The notes below the pieces were generated by a model. It did not search any database and was not told the DNA's origin. It worked only from the letters and a program-made list of their open reading frames with translations. A stretch of DNA of 38,505 bases from a virus: positions 1-38,505 of IMG/VR virus record IMGVR_UViG_3300008116_000471; one strand, 5' to 3'. Below are positions 14,962-24,559 of this stretch, in pieces. The position numbers and the translations under genes were made by a program. Each line of letters opens with the position of its first letter. The stretch's first letter is position 1.

Positions 14962-15344
14962 AAAAATTAAATGAAAAATTGTCTGAAGCTTTACAAATAG
15001 AACCAATACCTATTGCAACTGAAGTTATTGAATTAAAAGATCCGGTTGAAGATGATGCTGAGTTTGCTCGTCAAAACCTGCGTGATTTAATTGAAAAAGG
15101 TAATGATGCGGCAGACCATATTATCTCTGTGGCAAAGCAATCAGACCACCCAAGAGCATTTGAAGTCGTTGCAGGTATGTTAAAGAACCTTGCAGATATG
15201 AACAAAGACCTGCTAGAAGTGCAGAAACGCAAACAAGACCTACAACCAAAAGTGACCAATAATACACAAAATCTTACGATAGATAAGGCAGTATTTGTTG
15301 GTTCTACGGCAGAATTACTTAAACAATTGAAAGAAAATAAATAA
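14958..15344 (+). CDS. gp16: Small terminase subunit gp16
   Basis: This 128-residue protein (T4 gp16: 164) overlaps gp15 by four bases. It is mostly helical, with an acidic N-terminal linker, a central conserved helix pair FARQNLRDLIEKGNDAADHI and ARFEV-like AFEVVAGMLKNLADMNKDLL, and a Lys-rich C-terminus. The size, helical pattern and position before gp17 identify it. It should bind the phage DNA concatemer and regulate gp17 cutting and packaging. It is separated from gp17 by a Dps-like gene. Confidence 0.8.
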   Translation: MKKLNEKLSEALQIEPIPIATEVIELKDPVEDDAEFARQNLRDLIEKGNDAADHIISVAKQSDHPRAFEVVAGMLKNLADMNKDLLEVQKRKQDLQPKVTNNTQNLTIDKAVFVGSTAELLKQLKENK

Positions 15345-15348
15345 AACC

Positions 15349-15783
15349 ATGGAAACATTACAAGAAATAATGAAGAAAGTCCTTGCAGATACATTTGCTT
15401 TGTATTTGAAGGCCCACCAGTACCATTGGAATGTAGAAGGTCAAAACTTTCCACAATACCACGAATTTTTTGGTAATCTTTATGAGGAAATTCATGGTGC
15501 GGTAGATCCAATTGCTGAACACATTCGTTCACTAGATGCCTATGCACCTGGCTCTTTTACTCGCTTCATGGAACTGACCGACATTGAAGATGAAACAACG
15601 GTTCCGGCCGGTGTAGAAATGGCCCGGCGTTTAATGACCGATAACGAAAGAGTTCTTGCCACTTTAAATGTTGCTTTTAAATTAGCAACAACAATGGACA
15701 AACAAGGGCTTGCAGATTTTATTGCAGGTCGCATAGACATTCATAACAAACACGGTTGGATGCTTCGTAGCATCACAAAGTAA
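15349..15783 (+). CDS. Dps-like ferritin-family protein
   Basis: This 144-residue protein has the four-helix Dps pattern. Its iron-site residues fall at E. coli Dps spacing: H26 in YHWNVEG, H38 twelve residues on, D53 fifteen further, E57 four further. The equivalent of Asp67 is Gly42. The second half has helices with TVPAGVEMARRLMTDNER and a closing RIDIHNKHGWMLRS. Dps proteins store iron using peroxide and can shield DNA. It has no Lys-rich N-terminal DNA-binding tail. It lies five bases after gp16 and its stop abuts the gp17 start, so it is expressed with packaging genes; whether it enters the head is unknown. Confidence 0.8.
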   Translation: METLQEIMKKVLADTFALYLKAHQYHWNVEGQNFPQYHEFFGNLYEEIHGAVDPIAEHIRSLDAYAPGSFTRFMELTDIEDETTVPAGVEMARRLMTDNERVLATLNVAFKLATTMDKQGLADFIAGRIDIHNKHGWMLRSITK

Positions 15784-17406
<1,623 letters not shown>

Positions 17407-17409
17407 AAA

Positions 17410-17417
17410 CATAAATA
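17410..17417 (+). promoter_or_regulatory. Late promoter, CATAAATA
   Basis: This close match to TATAAATA lies three bases after gp17 and 46 before the gp18 ATG. A second AT-rich element, TATAAATT, follows at 17421. The leader ends in a strong AAAGGAG ribosome binding site, as expected for the abundant sheath protein. Confidence 0.65.
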
Positions 17418-17463
17418 GAATATAAATTTGAAAGAATTGACCCGATAACAAAAGGAGAAATCC

Positions 17464-19149
17464 ATGGCATTTCAATTATCCGCTGGGGTAAATGTATCAG
17501 AAGTTGACCTGACTACAATTGTCCCTTCAGTCGCCACCTCAATTGGCGCATTTGCCGGTCCGTTCGCCTGGGGTCCAGCTGGTGAAATCATCACTATTTC
17601 CGATGAAGTCCGTCTTGCTTCTACATTTGGCAATCCGGATTCTACAAATTATGAATACTGGTTCTCTGCCGCAAACTTCTTGGCCTATGCAAATAACCTT
17701 AAAATTGTTCGTGCGTTTAGCGTAGCAGACACTCGCAACGCAACCGCAAACGGTTCTAACAATGTAGTGTTAATTAAAAACGATGATGACTGGTTTAACA
17801 ATCGGTCAACAGGCTCTTCTAATACATACGGCGAATTTGCTGCTCGTTATGCTGGTGCTTTAGGTAATTCACTTAAAGTTTCTTTGGCAGATGCTGCAAC
17901 ATTTTCTACTTGGGTATACAATAATAACTTTACTTCTGCTCCAAATACTTCTACCTATGTTTCAAATGTAGGTGGTGGATTTGACGAAGTTCACGCTGTT
18001 GTTATTGACGAAGATGGTAAAGTTACAGGTACCGCAAACACGGTGCTAGAAGTGTTTCCGTTTATGTCTAAAGCTTCCGATGCAAAAGATGATAGCGGCA
18101 ACTCTAGTTACTACAAAAATGTGATTGAAGCTCAGTCACGATATATTCATTGGATGGATCATCCATCAACTGGTGCTGGCACAGGTTGGGGTTCTTCTGC
18201 TAACAACTCCAATTTTGCAAACCTCACTTCTGTTGTTACTCGCTCACTTTCTGGTGGTGCTGACGGTACAATTTCTACCGCCAATGTGGTAACAGCATAC
18301 GATTCTTTTGATCCTGCCGAATCAGTTGATATTTCTCTGGTTGTTTCTGGCCCAGCAAATCAAACCATTGCAGATTCTTTGATTACAATGTGCGGCACTC
18401 GTAAAGATTGCCTCGTATTCTTGTCGCCAGAGAAAGCAGATGTTGTAAACAATGCTGGTTCTGAAGTTACTGATATGGTTGCTTATCGCAACACACTTAC
18501 CTCTTCCTCATATGCAGTTCTAGATGGTAACTGGAAATATCAATACGACAAATATAACGATGTATACCGCTGGGTTCCATGTAACGGTGATGTTGCTGGT
18601 CTCTGCGCTAGAACAGACCTTGAGCGTGACCCATGGTTCTCGCCAGGTGGACTGAATCGTGGTGTTCTGAAAAATGTCATTAAGTTGGCCTTTAATCCAA
18701 CAAAAACAAATCGTGACGATATGTATGTAAAAGGAATTAACCCAATCGTTTCTTTCCAAGGCGAAGGTACAGTTCTATTTGGCGATAAGACAATGCTAAG
18801 CAAGCCATCTGCGTTTGACCGCATCAATGTTCGCCGCCTGTTTATTGTTCTGGAGAAAGCAATTAGCCGTGCGGCCCGATTCTCTCTCTTTGAATTCAAT
18901 GACCAGTTTACCCGTGCTCAGTTTGTAGCACTTGTAGAACCATTCCTCCGTGATGTGCAAGGTCGCCGTGGTATTACTGACTTCCGTGTTGTGTGTGACG
19001 AAACAAACAATACAGGTGAAGTAATTGACCGCAACGAATTTGTTGGTGACATTTATATTAAACCTGCTCGTTCAATCAACTTCATTCAGCTTAACTTTGT
19101 TGCCGTTCGGACAGGTGTTTCGTTTGATGAGGTTGTAGGACAGTTCTAA
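17464..19149 (+). CDS. gp18: Tail sheath protein gp18
   Basis: This 561-residue protein (T4 gp18: 659) forms the contractile sheath. Typical features are the N-terminal GVNVSEVDLTTIVPSVATSIGAF, GPFAWGPAGE, a variable beta region in the middle (about 95-260), and a conserved C-terminal block. That block includes RWVPCNGDVAGLCARTD, NPIVSFQGEGTVLFGDKTM, INVRRLFIVLEKAI and the terminal strand FIQLNFVAVRTGVSFDEVVG, which links neighbouring sheath subunits. It has its own late promoter and ribosome binding site. Confidence 0.95.
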   Translation: MAFQLSAGVNVSEVDLTTIVPSVATSIGAFAGPFAWGPAGEIITISDEVRLASTFGNPDSTNYEYWFSAANFLAYANNLKIVRAFSVADTRNATANGSNNVVLIKNDDDWFNNRSTGSSNTYGEFAARYAGALGNSLKVSLADAATFSTWVYNNNFTSAPNTSTYVSNVGGGFDEVHAVVIDEDGKVTGTANTVLEVFPFMSKASDAKDDSGNSSYYKNVIEAQSRYIHWMDHPSTGAGTGWGSSANNSNFANLTSVVTRSLSGGADGTISTANVVTAYDSFDPAESVDISLVVSGPANQTIADSLITMCGTRKDCLVFLSPEKADVVNNAGSEVTDMVAYRNTLTSSSYAVLDGNWKYQYDKYNDVYRWVPCNGDVAGLCARTDLERDPWFSPGGLNRGVLKNVIKLAFNPTKTNRDDMYVKGINPIVSFQGEGTVLFGDKTMLSKPSAFDRINVRRLFIVLEKAISRAARFSLFEFNDQFTRAQFVALVEPFLRDVQGRRGITDFRVVCDETNNTGEVIDRNEFVGDIYIKPARSINFIQLNFVAVRTGVSFDEVVGQF

Positions 19150-19152
19150 ATA
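19145..19152 (+). promoter_or_regulatory. Late promoter, TCTAAATA
   Basis: This CTAAATA element overlaps the end of gp18, 20 bases before the gp19 ATG. The ribosome binding site ACGGGAG lies between. It allows separate late expression of the abundant tube protein. Confidence 0.5.
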
Positions 19153-19172
19153 GAGAAACGGGAGAAAATTAA

Positions 19173-19718
19173 ATGGCTTTTTCAGTAAACGAATTTAGAA
19201 GTCAAATGGTTGGTGACGGTGCCCGTCCTAATCTATTTGAAGTTTCTATGCCATTTCCTGCGTTCTCTGCACCAGGAAATGCACAAACAAAACTAACATT
19301 CATGTGCAAGACAGCACAACTACCTGGCGCAACGCTAGGTGTTGTGCCTGTTCAATACTTTGGTCGTGAGCTCAAATTTGTAGGTAACAGAACATTTGCT
19401 GACTGGACAATCACAGTTATCAATGATGAAGATTTCATTATTCGTAACGCCTTTGAGCGTTGGATGAATGGTATCAACTCACATAATCTGAATGTCCGTA
19501 ACCCAGCTGCACTTTCACCACTTGGCTATACCGTTGATGGTGATGTTACGCAGTTTGGCAAACAAGGCAACACTCTGAAGAAATACAAGTTTGTTGGACT
19601 CTTCCCAAGTGATGTAACTCCAATTGATGTTGATTGGGGTTCAAACGATACAATTGAGGAGTTTTCAGTTACTCTCACCTACCAGTGGTGGGAAGCAGTA
19701 GCAGACGGTGTAGTGTAA
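19173..19718 (+). CDS. gp19: Tail tube protein gp19
   Basis: This 181-residue protein (T4 gp19: 163) has the typical start MAFSVNEFRSQMVGDGARPN. It continues with FMCKTAQLPGATLGVVPVQYFGRELKFVG, TFADWTITVINDEDFIIRNAFERWMNGIN and a C-terminal beta strand with SVTLTYQWWEA. It polymerises as hexameric rings to form the inner tail tube. A terminator follows directly, and then a homing-endonuclease-like gene separates it from gp20, to which it is normally adjacent. Confidence 0.93.
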   Translation: MAFSVNEFRSQMVGDGARPNLFEVSMPFPAFSAPGNAQTKLTFMCKTAQLPGATLGVVPVQYFGRELKFVGNRTFADWTITVINDEDFIIRNAFERWMNGINSHNLNVRNPAALSPLGYTVDGDVTQFGKQGNTLKKYKFVGLFPSDVTPIDVDWGSNDTIEEFSVTLTYQWWEAVADGVV

Positions 19719-19720
19719 GA

Positions 19721-19745
19721 AGAAAGGCTTCGGCCTTTTTCTTTA
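19721..19745 (+). terminator. Rho-independent terminator after gp19
   Basis: AAAGGC (19723-19728), loop TTCG, and GCCTTT (19733-19738) form a UUCG-capped stem, followed by T-rich sequence TTCTTTATTTTT. It ends the gp18-gp19 late unit just before the inserted endonuclease gene. Confidence 0.8.
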
Positions 19746-19763
19746 TTTTTAGGATGTTTTGAC

Positions 19764-20417
19764 ATGGCGATATATCTTCTTGTTAAAGAACACCTTGACA
19801 CAGGTATGAAGTACCTGTGCAAGCGTGTTGCATCTTCTTTTTCAGCCTGTGAAAAATACAAAGGTTCTGGTGTTTATTGGAAAAAACATATAAAAAAATA
19901 TGGTAATAATGTAAAAACAACTTGCCTTTTTGTTACAGAAGATAAAGATGAATTCCGTAAAGTTGCTAAAAAATATTCTTTAGAATTTAATGTAACTAAA
20001 TCTAAAGAGTGGGCTAATTTATGTGATGAACAAGGAGAAGGCGGTAATACGGTTACTGATACTAAAGAACATGGTAAAAAAACAAAACAAGCATTACATA
20101 AACCAGAGATTAGAGAAAAACATCTTAAACATTTAATTAAACACATAAAAAGTATTCAACCTTTGGCAGCAAAAGCAGCTAAAGAAAAATTAACTGGTGT
20201 TTTAAAATCAGAAAAACATAAAGAAAATATGCGTGGTAAAAGACCACATATAAATCAAACTGGCAGTAACAATAATAATTCTAAAGGTATTGTGACTCCC
20301 TATGGTATTTTTGGGAGTATTAGTGAAGCATCCCGCCAAATTAACGGCTATACATATAAGATGGTTTGGGATAGATTACAAAATGATAAAGAATGGAGGT
20401 ACCTAAAATCGCAATAA
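19764..20417 (+). CDS. GIY-YIG-like homing endonuclease with C-terminal NUMOD-like motif
   Basis: This 217-residue, strongly basic protein starts MAIYLLVKEHLDTGMKYLCK, a degenerate GIY-YIG-type entry. KYKGSGVYWKKHIKKYGNNV and EWANLCDEQGEGGNT follow, signatures of a family of phage endonuclease-like proteins. A Lys/His-rich middle (about 100-170) looks like a DNA-binding linker. The C-terminus, YGIFGSISEASRQINGYTYK, resembles a NUMOD1 helix-turn-helix. It is a free-standing insertion between gp19 and gp20, typical of mobile endonucleases in T4-like phages. Its last eight codons overlap the start of the portal gene. Confidence 0.75.
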   Translation: MAIYLLVKEHLDTGMKYLCKRVASSFSACEKYKGSGVYWKKHIKKYGNNVKTTCLFVTEDKDEFRKVAKKYSLEFNVTKSKEWANLCDEQGEGGNTVTDTKEHGKKTKQALHKPEIREKHLKHLIKHIKSIQPLAAKAAKEKLTGVLKSEKHKENMRGKRPHINQTGSNNNNSKGIVTPYGIFGSISEASRQINGYTYKMVWDRLQNDKEWRYLKSQ

Positions 20418-22063
20418 AATTGTTTGGATTCACCCTAGGTTCAAAAGATGTTGTTCAGGCACAGAAACCTGAGCAACCATCTTTTGCACTTCCAACTCCT
20501 GCACTTGATGATGGTGCAGTCACAATCACACAAAACGCTTACTACGGCACATATGTTGACCTAGAAGGTGCTGTTCGCAACGAATTAGAATTAGTTACCC
20601 GCTATCGTGAAATGTCAAATCATCCAGAATTGGAAATGGCAATTGATGACATTGTAAACGAAGCTATTTCACACGATGATTCTGGTCGCACAGTTAATCT
20701 CGTATTAGATAAACTTAAACAACCAGAAGCCGTAAAGAAAAAAATACTAGAAGAGTTTGAAAATATTCTTCGTATGTTAAACTTTGGTAATCTTTCAGAT
20801 GACCTGTTTAAGCGTTGGTATATTGATGGTCGCATTTATTACCATGTTGTGGTAAATGATAAAGACCCAAAATCAGGTATACAAGAACTACGCTACATTG
20901 ACCCACGCAAGATTCGTAAGGTAAGAGAAGTTAAAAAAGAGCGTGACCCAAAAACTGGCGCTGATATTATCAAATCAATTGCTGAATACTATGTCTATAC
21001 TGACCGTGGTATTGCAACACAAACATTTGGTGCATCAGTAAACTCCGGCCTTCGTATTGCACCTGATTCAATTATTAATGTGAACTCTGGTTTAATGGAT
21101 GCCAAAAATACATTTGTCATTTCTTATCTGCATAAGGCGATAAAACCACTTAATCAGTTAAGAATGATTGAAGATGCGGTTGTCATCTATCGCCTATCAC
21201 GAGCACCAGAACGCCGTATATTTTACATTGATGTAGGTAATTTGCCAAGAGGTAAAGCCGAACAATACATTCAATCAATCATGGTCAAGTATCGTAACAA
21301 AATGGTTTACGATGCAAACACCGGTGAACTGCGTGATGACCGTAAACACTTATCAATGCTTGAAGATTTTTGGTTACCACGCCGTGAAGGTGGTAAAGGC
21401 ACCGAAATTACTACATTGCCAGCTGGTCAAAATCTTGGCGAGTTAGAAGATGTAAAGTATTTCAGAAACAAACTTCTTCAGTCACTCAATGTTCCAATTT
21501 CTCGTTTAGAACCACAACAAGGTGGTATGATTGGTCTTGGTCGCACAACTGAAGTGACCCGTGATGAAGTTAAGTTTTTAAAGTTTATTATTCGCCTACG
21601 CAACAAATTCTCACAGATTTTTGACCATGCTTTAGAAAAACAATTGGTGCTCAAAGGTATTTGTACCAGAGATGAATGGCAAGTATTTAAAGAACAAATC
21701 TATTACGACTATGTAAAAGACAACAACTTCACAGAATTGCGTGATGCAGAACTTTTACAGAGCCGTGTTCAAACATTGGCTTTTGTTGACCCATATGTTG
21801 GTCGTTACTATTCTGCTGAGTGGGTTCGCAAACACATTCTTCAACAAACCGATGAAGATATATTGGCAATTGATAAACAAATTAAACAAGAATCTGATAA
21901 TGGTACTGGTGGCCCAACAATGCCACCACAAGACCAAGCAAATCAGCAAGCTATGGCAGACCAGTATCCTCCAGAAGATAATACTGGTGCCGCAAACGAA
22001 TCAATGACACCAATGCTGGATGCAGAAGTAGAAAAATATTCAGCATTACTAAATAGGCGATAA
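20393..22063 (+). CDS. gp20: Portal vertex protein gp20
   Basis: This 556-residue protein (T4 gp20: 524) forms the dodecameric portal through which DNA enters the head and on which the prohead assembles. Conserved blocks include YGTYVDLEGAVRNELELVTR, MAIDDIVNEAI, a clip/stem region around RKIRKVREVKKERD and VIYRLSRAPERRIFYIDVGN. PISRLEPQQGGMIGLGRTTE lies in the crown. The ATG at 20393 has only a weak ribosome binding site. GGAGG (20395-20399) instead points to ATC at 20408, giving (M)AIKLFGFTLG, which looks like a natural N-terminus. I keep the outer ATG here and flag the alternative. Confidence 0.93.
   Translation: MEVPKIAIKLFGFTLGSKDVVQAQKPEQPSFALPTPALDDGAVTITQNAYYGTYVDLEGAVRNELELVTRYREMSNHPELEMAIDDIVNEAISHDDSGRTVNLVLDKLKQPEAVKKKILEEFENILRMLNFGNLSDDLFKRWYIDGRIYYHVVVNDKDPKSGIQELRYIDPRKIRKVREVKKERDPKTGADIIKSIAEYYVYTDRGIATQTFGASVNSGLRIAPDSIINVNSGLMDAKNTFVISYLHKAIKPLNQLRMIEDAVVIYRLSRAPERRIFYIDVGNLPRGKAEQYIQSIMVKYRNKMVYDANTGELRDDRKHLSMLEDFWLPRREGGKGTEITTLPAGQNLGELEDVKYFRNKLLQSLNVPISRLEPQQGGMIGLGRTTEVTRDEVKFLKFIIRLRNKFSQIFDHALEKQLVLKGICTRDEWQVFKEQIYYDYVKDNNFTELRDAELLQSRVQTLAFVDPYVGRYYSAEWVRKHILQQTDEDILAIDKQIKQESDNGTGGPTMPPQDQANQQAMADQYPPEDNTGAANESMTPMLDAEVEKYSALLNRR
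22048..22055 (+). promoter_or_regulatory. Late promoter, ACTAAATA
   Basis: This octamer covers the last codons of gp20, 20 bases before the gp67-like ATG, with AACGGAG between as ribosome binding site. Sequence and spacing match those upstream of 30094. Confidence 0.55.
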
Positions 22064-22075
22064 ACGGAGATTACT

Positions 22076-22273
22076 ATGGATACGCAAACTTTTATTAATC
22101 AAGTTGCAGCAGGTGACGCAGTTGGTGCTAAAGACCTTCTGAATGACCTTTTATCTGCTAAAGCTTTTGAAGCACTTGATGCAAAAAAAGTTGAAATGGC
22201 ACAGTCACTTTATACAGGCAAACAAGAAGAGCCTGAAGTGCAAGAAACAGAAGAAGCTGCAACGGAAGAATGA
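22076..22273 (+). CDS. gp67: Prohead core protein gp67-like
   Basis: This 65-residue acidic protein begins MDTQTFINQVAAGDAVGAKDLL and ends in a Glu-rich tail. In T4, gp67 (80 residues) is a small acidic prohead core protein encoded between gp20 and gp68 and is degraded by gp21 during maturation. Size, acidity and position fit; sequence alone is too short for certainty. It overlaps the next gene by four bases. Confidence 0.7.
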   Translation: MDTQTFINQVAAGDAVGAKDLLNDLLSAKAFEALDAKKVEMAQSLYTGKQEEPEVQETEEAATEE

Positions 22274-23070
22274 AACAATTACAAGAGTTTAGGAATAATC
22301 TTGTAGAAGAAGAAAAATCGGACTATAAACAGTTTGATATGTTGGTGCGTGCTGGTCTTGCTAATAAGGCACAACTAGCAAGAATACATCGCATTTTGGA
22401 TAAGATGGGTGAAGAACGCCCACAATTCAATAATGCTGACAGAGAAATTCTGCGTAATTTGTTTAATCGTATGGTAGATTTAGTTGCCAACAATAAACAA
22501 ATTTTTATGCGTGCTAGGCAGGCAGTAAAAGAAGAATTAGAAGAAGGTATTTTAGACACTTCTGATTTTAAGGTTGGACCTTCTGGTCGTAAAGTAAGAG
22601 CACATCGCCTTAAAATAGGTGATGTTGGTGAAGTAAAAGAAGATTTTGAATTAGTTGAAGCACCAATAGATTTTGACAATGACCCACCTTTTGTTTTGGT
22701 TCTGAAACGCAGAGCTATAAGGATGTATCCAGATAAAACAAAAGTTGCGTTGTATTATAGCAAAACGCTAGATAAGTATTTTTCTGTGCCATATGGTGGT
22801 CCATTAGGTGCAGTTGTTCAGGCAGAAGAAACGCAGATTGATGAAGCTGTCATGGACCAATTACATAAGATTGTTGCTGGTAAACAAGCACAGTCAGTAA
22901 AATTTGGCAATGGTAAATCACAAAAGGTTGACCATTATACAGCATCTGCTGTTACGCAAGTTCATAATGCTTTGAATGATGAAAATAAAAAGAAGTTTGC
23001 AGACATGGTACACAAATCACCTGCACACTTGGCCAAAGCGGCTGACTTTGCTTTCAGTAGAGCAAAATGA
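22270..23070 (+). CDS. Conserved hypothetical protein in the prohead block
   Basis: This 266-residue protein overlaps its neighbours by four bases on each side, so it belongs to the head operon. The N-terminal half is helical (KQLQEFRNNLVEEEKSDYKQ, then two helices with Arg/Lys). The middle contains HRLKIGDVGEVKEDFELVE and PPFVLVLKRRAIRMYPDKTK, a beta-rich stretch, then DKYFSVPYGGPLGAVVQAEE. The last 60 residues are helical and Lys/His-rich. It has no counterpart in the T4 gp67-gp68 interval that I can name. Its stable translation context suggests a core or DNA-associated head protein (inference). Confidence 0.6.
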   Translation: MKQLQEFRNNLVEEEKSDYKQFDMLVRAGLANKAQLARIHRILDKMGEERPQFNNADREILRNLFNRMVDLVANNKQIFMRARQAVKEELEEGILDTSDFKVGPSGRKVRAHRLKIGDVGEVKEDFELVEAPIDFDNDPPFVLVLKRRAIRMYPDKTKVALYYSKTLDKYFSVPYGGPLGAVVQAEETQIDEAVMDQLHKIVAGKQAQSVKFGNGKSQKVDHYTASAVTQVHNALNDENKKKFADMVHKSPAHLAKAADFAFSRAK

Positions 23071-23504
23071 ACTTTATAGATTTAATTGTATCTGGTAAAT
23101 TAGACGAAGCAAGAGAGGCATTAACTCAGCGTCTAAATGAAATTACCGCTAAGCGCCTGCAAGAAGCAAAGCGTTATGTGCAGGCAAATAGTTTTGAAGA
23201 ACTTGATGAAGCAATTAGGAGAAATCCAAATATCATTCGTCAAGGTAGAATACAAAAAATACGCCGGCGTATTCGGCGTAATGCAAAAGGCCGTATTGTA
23301 ATTCAAAAGAATAAAAGACGGTCAGGAATTAAAGGTTATAGAATTGTTGGTAATACGGTTCGCCGAATACCAGCAGCTGCAAGATTAAGAAAGGCTCGCT
23401 TATTAAAGCGTTCATGGAAAACAACACGAAGAGCTAAACTTCGCCGGTCATTGCTGAAAAGAAAAATGTCAATGCGTAGGCGAGCATCAATAGGACTAAG
23501 GTAA
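23067..23504 (+). CDS. gp68: Prohead core protein gp68-like with very basic tail
   Basis: This 145-residue protein (T4 gp68: 141) has an N-terminal helix MNFIDLIVSGKLDEAREALT and RLNEITAKRLQEAKRYVQ that fits gp67/gp68-type core proteins. After about residue 55 it becomes extremely Arg/Lys-rich, with clusters such as KIRRRIRRNAKGR and RRSLLKRKMSMRRRA. Such a tail probably contacts DNA or the acidic scaffold. It overlaps the preceding gene (ATGA) and sits before the protease operon. The C-terminal half could release basic internal peptides after cleavage (inference). Confidence 0.65.
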   Translation: MNFIDLIVSGKLDEAREALTQRLNEITAKRLQEAKRYVQANSFEELDEAIRRNPNIIRQGRIQKIRRRIRRNAKGRIVIQKNKRRSGIKGYRIVGNTVRRIPAAARLRKARLLKRSWKTTRRAKLRRSLLKRKMSMRRRASIGLR

Positions 23505-23505
23505 A

Positions 23506-23874
23506 ATGCCATTTGAAATTATAAACGCCGTTAGGGCCAAATCAGTTATAAGAATTGTTGGTGGTGTTGCAAACACACACATCAACCTTTCAACACTTTC
23601 AGCGCAATCGGATGAAACGGTATCTGCTGCTGCAATTGCACAAGTGTCAGCATCAACAAATGGCATTTATAGAATTTACAGAGGAAATAACTCAGCAGGT
23701 ACACTCATTTTAGAAATATCAACACCATTTAATTTGGTATTATATGAACATGATATTACTTTTGCGAATAGTGCAACATCAAATATTTGGGTTGAACATA
23801 CGGGAACAGCAGGCAGTTTAATTATGCAAGTTACAAAAACAGCCTCTTACAACCCAGCACTCACAGGAATGTAA
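23506..23874 (+). CDS. Hypothetical beta-rich protein between gp68 and gp21
   Basis: This 122-residue protein is dominated by beta-strand-forming, Ser/Thr/Ala-rich sequence with few charged residues. It begins MPFEIINAVRAKSVIRIVGG and includes TNGIYRIYRGNNSAGTLILE and SNIWVEHTGTAGSLIMQVTK. The composition resembles small capsid-surface or fibre domains more than a core protein. It lies one base before the gp21 ATG and is translated with it. A head decoration role would fit but is not shown by any motif. Confidence 0.6.
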   Translation: MPFEIINAVRAKSVIRIVGGVANTHINLSTLSAQSDETVSAAAIAQVSASTNGIYRIYRGNNSAGTLILEISTPFNLVLYEHDITFANSATSNIWVEHTGTAGSLIMQVTKTASYNPALTGM

Positions 23875-23875
23875 T

Positions 23876-24526
23876 ATGAAACTCATTACCGAAATGATAG
23901 ACAATGTAAAGTATCTTACCGAAAAAACGGAAGACGGTAAGAAAAAACTTTATATTGAAGGAACTTTTCTTGTTGGCGATACAGTCAATAAAAACAATCG
24001 TATGTATAAAATGGATACACTTCGTAATGAAGTAAACCGTTATACAGAAGAGTTTATTAATACCAATCGTGCTCTTGGTGAACTAGGTCATCCAGACACC
24101 CCATCAATTAATCTTGAGCGTGTATCACACAAGATTGTATCTCTCAAAGAAGATGGTAATACCTTTTATGGTAAAGCATTAATTCTTGGTACACCATATG
24201 GTCAGATTGTTGAGAACTTTATCAATAATGACATTCAAGTTGGTGTATCTTCCCGTGCTCTTGGTTCTCTACAACAGACCAGAGAGGGTTACAATTTGGT
24301 GCAGGATGACCTAAAACTGGCCACCGCAGCTGACATTGTTGCTGACCCATCAGCGCCAGGTGCATTTGTTCAAGGTATCATGGAAAACAAAGAATGGATG
24401 ATGATTGACGGCAAGTTTGTAGAAGCTGATTTTGACCGCACAAAGAAAACAATTCAGAGGGTTTCCAAGGCACAACTAGAGGAAACCGCTCTAAAATTAT
24501 TTGAAAACTACCTCAGAAAACTTTAA
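23876..24526 (+). CDS. gp21: Prohead core protease gp21
   Basis: This 216-residue serine protease (T4 gp21: 212, peptidase family S77) matures the head by cleaving core and capsid proteins. The catalytic candidates are visible: His72 in GELGHPD, Ser125 in GVSSRALG (123-130), and an acidic residue in TAADIVADPSAPGAF (Asp153 or Asp157). The substrate rule in T4 is L/I-x-E. A matching site ILSE lies at residue 52 of the capsid precursor encoded at 25667. The frame is intact. Confidence 0.93.
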   Translation: MKLITEMIDNVKYLTEKTEDGKKKLYIEGTFLVGDTVNKNNRMYKMDTLRNEVNRYTEEFINTNRALGELGHPDTPSINLERVSHKIVSLKEDGNTFYGKALILGTPYGQIVENFINNDIQVGVSSRALGSLQQTREGYNLVQDDLKLATAADIVADPSAPGAFVQGIMENKEWMMIDGKFVEADFDRTKKTIQRVSKAQLEETALKLFENYLRKL

Positions 24527-24529
24527 TTT

Positions 24530-24537
24530 TATAAATA
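24530..24537 (+). promoter_or_regulatory. Late promoter, TATAAATA
   Basis: This is an exact T4-type late promoter core, 22 bases before the gp22 ATG, with ATAAGGAG as ribosome binding site. It probably drives gp22 and gp23. Confidence 0.75.
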
Positions 24538-24559
24538 AGAAATCATAAGGAGATTCCTA

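Noticed and set aside
15336-15343. AATAAATA before the Dps-like gene as a late promoter
   Set aside because: It is five bases from the ATG and part of the Lys/Asn-rich end of gp16; spacing is wrong.
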